Source of the DNA: SAR116 cluster bacterium AG-355-O21
GTDB taxonomy: Bacteria > Pseudomonadota > Alphaproteobacteria > Thalassobaculales > Thalassobaculaceae
DNA: 64,000 nucleotides
Direction of reading: 5' to 3'
NCBI GenBank assembly: GCA_003280605.1
Contig: QCEM01000002.1
Span: forward strand, 62,001 to 126,000
Below are positions 18,280 through 26,291 of this stretch, piece after piece (position 1 is the stretch's first letter; each line of letters begins with the position of its first letter). The notes beneath the pieces were generated by a model. It ran no database searches, was not told the origin of the DNA, and saw only the letters and a program-made list of their open reading frames with translations. A program made the translations under genes and the position numbers.

Positions 18280-19137
18280 TCAGCTCCCTGCGCGTTCAGC
18301 AGCGATTTTGGCGACACGCTTTAACAGAACACCGGCAATCTTGGTCCGGTATTCGATTGTGCCGCGTTTATCATTAATCGGGTTACAGGCTTTGCGGCAT
18401 GCTTCTGCGGCGCGCTCCAAAGCTTCGTCGTCAAGCTTTGAGCCGACCAGTGCATCGCCGGCCTCTTTGACCAGCATTGCCGTCGGCGCAACCGCGCCAA
18501 GACCGACACGTGCTGCCGTGACCGTGCCCTCGCTATCGAGGGTCAGGGCGACACCAAGGCCGACAATAGCAATATCCATTTCCGTCCGCGGCGTCATCCG
18601 CAGATAGGCATCGCCTGAGTGCTCTGCCGGTTTCGGCAATTTGATCGAGGTGATCAACTCACCTTCTTTCAAATTGGTTTTGCCTGGCGCGGTGGCAAAA
18701 TTTTCAACGGCCAATTCCCGATGACCATCGGGGCCATACACTGAAATCATGGCGCCGGCTGCAATCATTGCCGGTACACTATCGGCGGCCGGCGAGGCAT
18801 TGCACAGGTTGCCGCCGGCCGACGCCCGGCCTTGGACCTGGGTCGAGCCAATCAGCTCGGTTGCTTCAACCAAACCGGGCCAAGTGTTGTTCAGGCCGGC
18901 ATGTTCGCCCATTGCCTGACCGCAAACGGCAGCGCCGATGCGAATCCCATCGGCCTCTTCCTTAATGGTCATCAATTCATCGATATGTTTGACGTCAACG
19001 ATTGTATCGGGGTTCGCCATGCCAGCGCGTAATTGCACCAATAGATCGGTACCGCCGGCCAGAACTCTGCCGTTGCCGTTGGCGTCGACTAAGAAAGCTG
19101 AGGCTTCCTCAAGCGTGCTCGGGGCCACGTAACGCAT
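18280..19137 (-). CDS. Molybdenum hydroxylase FAD-binding subunit (CoxM-type)
   Basis: The 285-residue FAD subunit of the trimeric molybdenum hydroxylase. The FAD motif VLAGGTDLLVQLRAG is at residue about 25, and the second motif ASAGGNLCNASPAADS near residue 105 matches the usual AxxGGN...SPxAD pattern. The C-terminal CO-dehydrogenase flavoprotein domain follows. It is the first gene of the operon; the 169-base upstream gap to the PhyH-like gene must contain the promoter. A short ACACA...TGTGT arm pair (near 19208) in that gap could be an operator, but this is weak. Confidence 0.9.
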   Translation of the reverse strand: MRYVAPSTLEEASAFLVDANGNGRVLAGGTDLLVQLRAGMANPDTIVDVKHIDELMTIKEEADGIRIGAAVCGQAMGEHAGLNNTWPGLVEATELIGSTQVQGRASAGGNLCNASPAADSVPAMIAAGAMISVYGPDGHRELAVENFATAPGKTNLKEGELITSIKLPKPAEHSGDAYLRMTPRTEMDIAIVGLGVALTLDSEGTVTAARVGLGAVAPTAMLVKEAGDALVGSKLDDEALERAAEACRKACNPINDKRGTIEYRTKIAGVLLKRVAKIAAERAGS

Positions 19138-19306
19138 ATCTTTTCTGCCCTTTCTTGGGGTTTAGGTGAAGACTTAAAAAACTTTGACTGACACTCTACA
19201 AAGAAGCCACACAGCTGACCAGTGTGTAGTTGATTCTTTTTATCCGCTTTCTCTCTACAGCGCCTGAATACACGCTGCAAATATAACGGCAGAGAGTTGT
19301 TTTTCG

Positions 19307-20143
19307 CTATCGTGAAAATGTCGCATGGCAATGGGGCTGCCAATGGTCGGCAATCTTGAGCCATGCCGGATCGATGTTTTCGAAGCTTTTATAGGCCCGA
19401 AGTTGCGCCATAATCAGGTCGAGCCGGTGCTGCCAAGGGGGTGGCCGGGTTGGATCCAACAGGGGCGATGCAGAGGGCTCAAAAACCGGGTTTTGGAATT
19501 CCAGCGACAAACTTATCCGTGGGCCGCGTGCGGTGGTCGCCATAGCGCCGCTGAAATGCCACAGGTCTTGCCGCCAAATTGCCATTGTTCCGGCCTTCCC
19601 GGAAATCGCAACCGGCCGGTCCCGCGTCGATAGGGGTTCAACGTAAAGCGGCGCATTGCTTAGGTCGACATCGCTTAGCGCGAGCCACGCCGACAGGCTG
19701 ATGGCTTGCGGTTCTCCTGCCGGCCTAACAATGCTGTCACCTTCATAGTCGCGGTGGCGAGGCCAGCCTGTTTGCCCCACCTCCGGCGTGACATACCAAG
19801 CCCAAAGATGCGGCAGCAACGCAGGTGATGACCCGAGAAAATATTGCAATACCGGGCGCAGCGGCGCAAAAGCTTGCCATGCGCGCCGGTCAAGGAACAG
19901 AAATACCGCCGGGATCCCGGCACCGTGCAGGCGATTTGCGATCGCCGCTAAGGCCCGCTGGGGGAAGTGATCGGTGCCGCGAAATACCGCGTAACCGTGC
20001 TGCCAGAAATGCGCCGATACCGCCGGTAAATCGACCGCAACCGGTGTTTCGTCCAGCGGCATTTGTGAGCTTGTCGCGGTCAAATCCAGCAGCTTTTGCC
20101 AAAATTCAGTTGTCCGCAACCGTTCCGGGGTGAGGTTCGTCAA
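19307..20143 (-). CDS. Phytanoyl-CoA dioxygenase-like Fe(II)/2-oxoglutarate oxygenase
   Basis: A 278-residue protein with the pieces of a 2OG-Fe(II) dioxygenase: the facial triad is readable as H130-x-D132 (PRHRDYEGD) and H196 (LWHFSGAMA), and R209 in ARGPRISLSLEF is positioned to bind 2-oxoglutarate. The overall pattern fits PhyH-type enzymes that hydroxylate small molecules. No specific substrate is evident, and it stands alone on the minus strand upstream of the molybdenum hydroxylase operon. The family call rests on these motifs only. Confidence 0.7.
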   Translation of the reverse strand: MTNLTPERLRTTEFWQKLLDLTATSSQMPLDETPVAVDLPAVSAHFWQHGYAVFRGTDHFPQRALAAIANRLHGAGIPAVFLFLDRRAWQAFAPLRPVLQYFLGSSPALLPHLWAWYVTPEVGQTGWPRHRDYEGDSIVRPAGEPQAISLSAWLALSDVDLSNAPLYVEPLSTRDRPVAISGKAGTMAIWRQDLWHFSGAMATTARGPRISLSLEFQNPVFEPSASPLLDPTRPPPWQHRLDLIMAQLRAYKSFENIDPAWLKIADHWQPHCHATFSR

Positions 20144-20374
20144 AAGCGTCGCCTAGGGTGAAATACCAACATCATATAACTATGCCGGCACGGGCGTAAT
20201 TGGCCAATAGCAATTGCGATTATGGGGGCCGGTTTTAAGGATTGTCGCAAAACCTCGCGGTTGCTGCTTTCATCCAACAAAATCCCAGTCTAAAGTGTCG
20301 CTTATTAACGCTGTGAAGAGTGCTGGCGGCGCCCCCTCACAGCTTGCGATATGGACTGTAGTGAAAGCACGCAC

Positions 20375-21334
20375 ATGCCTGAAAACGCAGACCTTCTGCC
20401 CAAACTGGAAGATTTCGACTTCAATTTGAAACACGCGTTGGGTGCTGTTGTGGCCTTGCGCAGTCATATCCCGGACGACGCCTTCACGGCCTCGATCCTC
20501 GGCGACGACCGCGCCGGCAATGGAATTCTAATTAATGATTCCGGCTTGGTTTTGACGATCGGTTATTTGATCACCGAGGCGGAAACCATCTGGATTACAG
20601 GCAATGACGGCCAAGCCGTCGCCGGCTGCGTCCAGGGCTATGACCAAGAAACCGGTTTTGGGCTGATACAGGCGCTTGGTCCGCTTGACTTACCGCATCT
20701 TGAACTTGGCGAGTCGGCATCGGTTCGTGAAGGTGATCGTGTGGTTTTTGCGGGCCATGGCGGTGCTCAGGGTGCGGTCGTCGTCGAGGTCATTGGCGTG
20801 CGGGAGTTTGCCGGCTATTGGGAATATCTGTTGGACGAGGCGGTTTTCACGGCCCCGGCGCATCCCAATTGGGGCGGCGGCGCGGTAATTGATCGAAATG
20901 GCCGCCTGGTCGCCGTCGGTTCACTTTTTGTGCAGCAAAGCGGCGCCGGTGCGCAACCTGTTGACGGCAATATGGCCGTGCCAATCGATCTCTTAAAACC
21001 GATCCTGAATGACTTACTCAGCCGGGGTTGTGCCAATCGGCAACCACGACCGTGGCTGGGTTTATTTGGCACCGAGATCGAGGACCGGTTGGTGGTCGCG
21101 GCGCTGTCCGATGATGGCCCTGCCGAGCAAGCCGAGGTCAGCGTCGGTGACATCGTGGTCAAAGTCGCCGGGCAACCTGTGGAAACTTTAGCTGATTTTT
21201 TCCGCCGCGTTTGGTCTCTCGGACCGGCGGGGGTTGATGTGCCGATTACCATCAATCGAGATGGTGAAAACTTTGAAATGACAATTGAATCAATCGACCG
21301 TAACAGTCTCCTTAAAACACCTCGCCTGCATTAA
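20375..21334 (+). CDS. HtrA/DegP-like protein with lost catalytic triad and a PDZ domain
   Basis: A 319-residue protein with an S1C (HtrA) trypsin-like body (residues about 20-215) and a C-terminal PDZ domain (about 226-315; PWLGLFG, then VGDIVVKVAGQPV). The three active-site positions are all changed. The TNNHV-like segment reads TIGYL (His to Y64), the TDLA-like segment reads TGFG (Asp to G94), and GNSGG reads NWGGG (Ser to W166). No signal peptide is seen, so it is probably cytoplasmic and acts as a binding or scaffold protein, not a protease. The start at 20375 is chosen by homology to the body; an in-frame ATG at 20351 is possible, and neither has a strong ribosome site. Confidence 0.82.
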   Translation: MPENADLLPKLEDFDFNLKHALGAVVALRSHIPDDAFTASILGDDRAGNGILINDSGLVLTIGYLITEAETIWITGNDGQAVAGCVQGYDQETGFGLIQALGPLDLPHLELGESASVREGDRVVFAGHGGAQGAVVVEVIGVREFAGYWEYLLDEAVFTAPAHPNWGGGAVIDRNGRLVAVGSLFVQQSGAGAQPVDGNMAVPIDLLKPILNDLLSRGCANRQPRPWLGLFGTEIEDRLVVAALSDDGPAEQAEVSVGDIVVKVAGQPVETLADFFRRVWSLGPAGVDVPITINRDGENFEMTIESIDRNSLLKTPRLH

Positions 21335-21375
21335 AGGCGAAAATCCGTAAAATTTTATACCAGTGAGGAAATCCA

Positions 21376-22923
21376 ATGAATGGCGCTGAAAGTCTTGTCC
21401 GGACCATGGTTAATGCAGGTGTTGATGTTTGTTTTACAAATCCCGGCACCTCTGAAATGCATTTTGTGGCGGCGCTCGATAAAGTTGACGGCATGCGCTG
21501 CGTGCTTGGCCTGTTTGAGGGCGGCGTCACCGGCATGGCGGACGGCTTTGCCCGGATGGCCGATAAGCCTGCTTCAACGCTTTTGCACTTAGGGCCAGGT
21601 TTGGCCAATGGCCTTGCCAATCTGCATAATGCGCGCCGGGCGATGACGCCAATCGTCAACATTGTCGGCGATCACACCACCTATCATCACCAATATGATG
21701 CCCCGCTGACGGCAGATATCAACAAATACGCGGCGCCGGTATCGCACTGGATCAAGCAGTCGCGGAGTTCTAAAGATGTCGCTCAGCATGGGGCGGAAGC
21801 GATCCAGGCATCGATGACGTCACCTGGGCAAATCGCAACCTTGATTTTACCTGGTGATACCGCCTGGGAAGATGCTGACGGTCCGGCGGTTGCGCTGCCT
21901 GAACCGGTGCGTCCGACGGTCAGTGCCGAGCGAGTTGTCGAAGCTGCAAAGCTGCTGAAATCAGGTGAAGAAACTGTGATCATGATGACCGGTCCAATGC
22001 TGCGTGAAAAGCCGTTGGAGACCGTTGGCCGGATTCAGGCGGCAACAGGCTGCCGGCTGTTTTGCATGGGTGCGAACGGTCGCTGGGAGCGCGGCGCCGG
22101 ACGGGTTGATGTGGAGCGCACCATGTTTGTCGTTGACGGTGCATTGAAGCAGTTTGAAACCGCCCGCAACATCATCCTGTTAGGGGCCAAAGCACCGGTT
22201 GCCTTTTTTGGTTATCCAGGTAAGCCAAGCGCCTTACATCCGGAGGGCTGTAATATCTTCAACCTGGCTTCGGTTGATGAAGATGCGGTTGCTGCCGCAG
22301 AGGCGCTGGCGGCCGAGCTTGATTGCGTAAATCTTGCCCCGCTGCTGGTCGAACCGACGGCTGCGGCACCGATGAATGGGCCGATCACGCCTGAAAGTCT
22401 GGGCCGTGGGATTGCTGCTTTCATGCCGGAAAATGCCATTGTTGTCGATGAATCCGTGACCACCGGACGGGCCTTCATGCCGTTTACCGCCGGGGCCCCG
22501 AAGCATGACTGGCTATCAAGTTGCGGTGGCTCAATTGGATTTGGTATTCCGGCGGCCACAGGGGCGGCAATTGCCTGTCCGGATCGCCAGGTCATTTGCC
22601 TCGAAGGTGATGGCAGTGGCATGTACACCTTGCAGGCTTTGTGGACCCAGGCGCGGGAAAGTTGCAATGTTGTGAATGTGATTTTTGCCAACCGTACCTA
22701 TGAAATCTTAAAAGGCGAGTTGATGCGCGTCGGGGCCTCTAATCCCGGCCGCAAAGCAATTGATATGCTGGAAATCGGCCGGCCCGATCTTGATTGGGTG
22801 GCGATGGCACAGGGCATGGGTGTGCCGGCAACCCGGGCCACCACCAGCGAGCAATTCAATGATCAATTCCAACGCGCGGTCGCAACCGACGGGCCAAGCC
22901 TCATCGAAGTTGTTGTGCCGTAA
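21376..22923 (+). CDS. Acetolactate synthase large-subunit-like ThDP enzyme
   Basis: A 515-residue ThDP-dependent enzyme of the acetolactate synthase/benzoylformate decarboxylase superfamily, with all three domains: the pyrimidine domain with catalytic Glu in LGLFEGGVTGMADG near residue 50, a middle domain from about residue 190, and the diphosphate domain with GDGSGMYTLQALW followed by FANRTYEILKGEL. The length is short of a true IlvB (about 570-590), there is no regulatory-subunit gene, and no acetolactate-specific residues are recognised, so branched-chain synthesis is unlikely. It could act on a 2-oxoacid from amino-acid catabolism. AGTGAGGAAATCC precedes the ATG. Confidence 0.85.
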   Translation: MNGAESLVRTMVNAGVDVCFTNPGTSEMHFVAALDKVDGMRCVLGLFEGGVTGMADGFARMADKPASTLLHLGPGLANGLANLHNARRAMTPIVNIVGDHTTYHHQYDAPLTADINKYAAPVSHWIKQSRSSKDVAQHGAEAIQASMTSPGQIATLILPGDTAWEDADGPAVALPEPVRPTVSAERVVEAAKLLKSGEETVIMMTGPMLREKPLETVGRIQAATGCRLFCMGANGRWERGAGRVDVERTMFVVDGALKQFETARNIILLGAKAPVAFFGYPGKPSALHPEGCNIFNLASVDEDAVAAAEALAAELDCVNLAPLLVEPTAAAPMNGPITPESLGRGIAAFMPENAIVVDESVTTGRAFMPFTAGAPKHDWLSSCGGSIGFGIPAATGAAIACPDRQVICLEGDGSGMYTLQALWTQARESCNVVNVIFANRTYEILKGELMRVGASNPGRKAIDMLEIGRPDLDWVAMAQGMGVPATRATTSEQFNDQFQRAVATDGPSLIEVVVP

Positions 22924-22932
22924 GGAGCAACC

Positions 22933-23994
22933 ATGACGGATCTTCACACGCGCCCGCACCACTTGCCGCAGCTTGCCGCCTTTTTGGCAGCAGGTGTGTC
23001 TGGTGCGCGGGCGCGGCTCGAGGAATTCTATCTGATGATGGCTGACGGCGGCGAGGCGAGTTTTGCCTTCGGCAGTAAAATTGCCGCTGTAAACGCGGTT
23101 CTTGACACCATTGACAGCGGCAGCCGGGTGCTTGTTTGGGCGGACCCAATGGCGCCGGTAAGCCGGCATTTTGATACCATCAGAACGCGCACGACAGGGG
23201 TGACGTTTGACCCGGTTGATCTGTCCGATCCAAATCAACTGAGCACGCTTGTCTGTGATAATTCGCGCCTGCTGTGGCTTGAGCCGCCGATTGGTTTGCA
23301 GCGCCGGATACCTAATCTGCAAGCGCTTATCGACTGTGCCCGTGGCCACGACCTGCGCATCATCGTTGACAATGCGGCGGCTGGTTTAAGCTGTTATCAA
23401 CCGCTTGGGCTGGGGGCAGATATGATGCTTTTGGGCGGCGACGAAGCGGCACCTGTTGCCGTTGTGACCGCCAACCAGCCATATTTGATGTTTGCCCGCG
23501 AGCGATTGCGATTTTTCCGCGATCATGGCGGCGCCGGCGCAGCCGATGCAGCTGCTTATGGGACGTTGCAGGCGCTTGTCGATGCTGGTTTGCGGGCCGC
23601 CCAAAAGTCTGCCACAGCAACCGCCCTGGCGACCGCTTTAGCGTCGCACCCGGCGGTCCGCCGGGTCGACTACCCGGGCTTACCAAGTCATCCCGATCAT
23701 CACCTTTTGCAGCGTGACTGGCAGGCTGCCGACGGAAAATTAACGGTGCTGCTTGACCGTGACCTTGCGGCCACCACGGCCGTGGTGGCACATCTTCAAG
23801 CCGCCGGCTTGGCGACTGCGGCCGCCCCCGGCTTCCTTACGCAGATTGATCATTTGGCCGCCGGACGGCAGCAAATTCCCGCCCCGGTGCGTGCCGAAAT
23901 GGGGCTAGATGACGGCCTTTTGGTGATCACGGTTGGCTTAGAGCCGACGGCGCAAATATGTGCGGCGGTCGATCGGGCATTGGCTGCTGAATAG
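22933..23994 (+). CDS. Cystathionine-synthase-fold protein lacking the PLP lysine
   Basis: A 353-residue protein matching the Cys/Met-metabolism PLP family in layout. The PLP-ring Asp is kept in RIIVDNAAAG (D146), preceded by WLEPPIGL where family members have ExPxNP. The motif that should hold the Schiff-base lysine (ADxVVHSxTK) reads ADMMLLGGDE, so Lys is replaced by E171, and the phosphate-binding SGMAA segment reads FGSKIAAV. It is therefore probably not a normal PLP enzyme. It starts ten bases after the acetolactate-synthase-like gene (AAGGAGCAACC), so the two are co-translated. The function is unknown. Confidence 0.75.
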   Translation: MTDLHTRPHHLPQLAAFLAAGVSGARARLEEFYLMMADGGEASFAFGSKIAAVNAVLDTIDSGSRVLVWADPMAPVSRHFDTIRTRTTGVTFDPVDLSDPNQLSTLVCDNSRLLWLEPPIGLQRRIPNLQALIDCARGHDLRIIVDNAAAGLSCYQPLGLGADMMLLGGDEAAPVAVVTANQPYLMFARERLRFFRDHGGAGAADAAAYGTLQALVDAGLRAAQKSATATALATALASHPAVRRVDYPGLPSHPDHHLLQRDWQAADGKLTVLLDRDLAATTAVVAHLQAAGLATAAAPGFLTQIDHLAAGRQQIPAPVRAEMGLDDGLLVITVGLEPTAQICAAVDRALAAE

Positions 23995-23997
23995 GCC

Positions 23998-24870
23998 TTA
24001 ATCGCCGGTCAATATATGCGCTTTTTGGCCGTCGGCGAGCAGCTCATCACCGTGACTGTCGGCGATCGCCAAGCGATCTTGACGCACCAATGCTAAGGCC
24101 CGTCCTGAGCTGCCCGAACGGAGTTCGCCGATCTCCAGGTCACCGGCGCGCAGCATCGTTCCCGGCGCCGGCGCAGCCTGCCCAAAGCCAAGCGCGATCA
24201 ATTGCTTTTTAACCAGGCCGCGATACTTCATGCGGGCCGTCACTTCTTGGCCCATATAGCAACCTTTGGCAAAATCAACGCCGTCCAGGCGTTCAAAGCC
24301 ATGTTCCAACAGGCTGTCTTTTTCAACCCGAATATCGCGGCTACCGTCCGGTAGACGAAGGCCGATACGGCGGTACTCGTAATCCGTGAAGGGGACGGTT
24401 TGGCCAAATTCAGGCAATTGCCCGCGCGGCTGGATCAAGCGGCCGCCCATGGCGGCATCGCGGGGATCGATAAAAACCACACCAGCATCGCTCAAGCGGG
24501 CGCTGCCGGCTTTTTCCGGCAGTGCCAATGCGGTGGCAGCTCCGGCACCAAATACGGCGCTGACGGCCAGCTCTTGGCGCAAATCCGTCAGCGTCACGTC
24601 GGCCCGGAGTTTAAACATTTTCAGGCGGCGTAAAAAATCATCTGCACGTGCCGCCTCACAGTCAAGCCATAGCCCGTCTGCAGCTTTCAGAACAAAGAAG
24701 TCGAATAGGAATTTTCCTTGTGGCGTCAAAAATGCCGCGTAGATGGCCTGCTCGCCGGTGACCTTGGTCACATCATTGCTGATCAGGCCCTGCAAAAAGC
24801 TGTCGGCATCTTTGCCGGTGACCGCGATAACGGCACGATCATGCAACGGACAGTTAGATAATTCGGTCAT
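23998..24870 (-). CDS. ygfZ: Folate-binding protein YgfZ (GcvT-like)
   Basis: A 290-residue GcvT-related tetrahydrofolate-binding protein involved in iron-sulfur cluster assembly and repair (YgfZ in E. coli, IBA57 in mitochondria). The signature KGCYMGQEVTARMKYRG near residue 210 contains the family K-G-C-Y-x-G-Q-E motif with the reactive Cys. It starts 85 bases from the divergent glycosyltransferase gene and converges on the PLP-fold protein with three bases between stops. A typical housekeeping single-copy gene. Confidence 0.92.
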   Translation of the reverse strand: MTELSNCPLHDRAVIAVTGKDADSFLQGLISNDVTKVTGEQAIYAAFLTPQGKFLFDFFVLKAADGLWLDCEAARADDFLRRLKMFKLRADVTLTDLRQELAVSAVFGAGAATALALPEKAGSARLSDAGVVFIDPRDAAMGGRLIQPRGQLPEFGQTVPFTDYEYRRIGLRLPDGSRDIRVEKDSLLEHGFERLDGVDFAKGCYMGQEVTARMKYRGLVKKQLIALGFGQAAPAPGTMLRAGDLEIGELRSGSSGRALALVRQDRLAIADSHGDELLADGQKAHILTGD

Positions 24871-25009
24871 TCACAGCGTCTCCTTCATGCGCTTCTTAAA
24901 ATGGGGGTAAGCACGCCTGTTTGACAAGGCCGACAATGCTGTTTTTGGCGGTTGAATGAAATCGCGCTGCATGTTGCAATACGGCTCCCAGATAACCTTG
25001 GTTGTAACC

Positions 25010-25978
25010 GTGAAAATTTTATTCATTGCCCCCAACCGATTAGGCGATGCGATCCTTGCCAGCGGGCTGATTGAGCAATGCCGACGGCGCTATCCGGGAG
25101 CACAATTCACAGTCGCCTGTGGGCCCGTCGCCGCACCCTTATTTCAGGCGCTGCCGGGGCTTGTGGAGATTCTGGTTTTGCGCAAATCAAGCGGCTGGCG
25201 GCGCTGGCGTCATTGGGCCGATCTGCTGGCCGTCGGTTGGGGTCAATACTGGGGTTTGGTTGTCGATATGCGCGGGTCGGCCAGTGCCTTGGTGCTGCCG
25301 ACCCGGCGGCGGCGCATCTGGCGTGGCGGCAAGCCCGATCAACACCGTGTTATGGCCCTGTCAGGGTTTCTTGACCCTTCCGATGCCACCCCGCCGGCCC
25401 CGCATGTTTGGCTTTCAGCGGCACATCATGCGCAAGCGGCAGCGATCATTGGTGATGACCCTCGGCCAATCCTGGCGCTGGCACCAACGGCGAATTGGAT
25501 CGGTAAAATATGGCCGATTGAGCGTTTTGTGGCGGTCGCAAAAGCGTTGACGGCACATGATGGGCCGCTGGCCGCCGGCCGTATCTTGGTCGCCGGTGGG
25601 CCCGCTGAACGCGCTGCCGCCTTGCCGCTTATCAAGGCTTTTGACAGCGACGACGTCATTGACTTGGTTGATCGAACCGACCTGTTGACCCTGGCGGCCT
25701 GTATCGGCAAGGCAGAATTATTTATCGGTAATGATTCTGGTCTGATGCATTTATCAGCTGCTGTCGGCACCACAACTTTGGGTCTTTTTGGGCCGTCGCG
25801 CGATGATCATTATCGCCCCTGGGGTGACGATAATATGGCCGTGCGAAGTGCACAAACCTATGCCGCGCTGATGCCGGGTGGGCAACCGCAGGCCCACGAT
25901 ATCTGCCTCATGACGGGGTTATCGGTGGCTGCCGTCACGACTGCTGCACGGGCGCAATTATCCGCCGTATCGGCGTAA
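25010..25978 (+). CDS. Glycosyltransferase family 9 (heptosyltransferase-like)
   Basis: A 322-residue GT9 protein of the ADP-heptose:LPS heptosyltransferase type, which adds heptose or a related sugar to the inner core of lipopolysaccharide. The N-terminal KILFIAPNRLGDAIL and the C-terminal FIGNDSGLMHLSAAVGTTTLGLFGP are characteristic. GTG 25010 is chosen because GT9 proteins begin right at the first beta strand. In-frame ATG starts at 24956 and 24971 would add 13-18 residues. No other LPS-core gene is adjacent, so the acceptor is unknown. Confidence 0.87.
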   Translation: MKILFIAPNRLGDAILASGLIEQCRRRYPGAQFTVACGPVAAPLFQALPGLVEILVLRKSSGWRRWRHWADLLAVGWGQYWGLVVDMRGSASALVLPTRRRRIWRGGKPDQHRVMALSGFLDPSDATPPAPHVWLSAAHHAQAAAIIGDDPRPILALAPTANWIGKIWPIERFVAVAKALTAHDGPLAAGRILVAGGPAERAAALPLIKAFDSDDVIDLVDRTDLLTLAACIGKAELFIGNDSGLMHLSAAVGTTTLGLFGPSRDDHYRPWGDDNMAVRSAQTYAALMPGGQPQAHDICLMTGLSVAAVTTAARAQLSAVSA

Positions 25979-26291
25979 ATGCGGGCAATAAATACGCCCC
26001 CCTGATAAGCGGCGATTTGTGCCACGCAACGCTGCTTCAATGAATATCATATACTTCGTAGCGACTGGACTATTTGAGCTAGTCGTAAATCACTATGTAT
26101 ATCAGCCTAAAGGATAAAACAGGCGCGGTTTCTCAAAACCCATCTATCGAAAGCCCCAAAATTATTCAAATTTCCGCACCATCTGTCTGCCGATTAGCCG
26201 TTTAAGTAAATGTGAAGGCATGCGCGTCAAAAGCTTATTTCTAAGTTTTGACGTTATGTGCCTGTGCGCCTTACTTTTGGAAGACTGTTAC
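25979..26291. other. AT-richer gap before the RTX gene
   Basis: About 313 bases without a supported gene, more A/T-rich than its surroundings. It probably holds the promoter of the RTX gene. An imperfect hairpin at 26062-26085 (CGACTGG / CTAGTCG, ten-base loop) has no following T-run, so it is not a terminator and could be a regulatory site. A GGAAGA ribosome site lies just before ATG 26292. Confidence 0.5.

Noticed and set aside
15501..19137. CO dehydrogenase (coxMSL) by gene order
   Set aside because: The L subunit loop AYRAPGSP fits neither form I nor form II, so only the broader molybdenum hydroxylase family is claimed.
21376..22923. True acetolactate synthase of branched-chain synthesis (ilvB)
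   Set aside because: Too short, no ilvN neighbour, and the context is unrelated; left as an acetolactate-synthase-like ThDP enzyme.
26062..26085. Hairpin downstream of the glycosyltransferase as a terminator
   Set aside because: The stem is short with a long loop and is not followed by a T-run.
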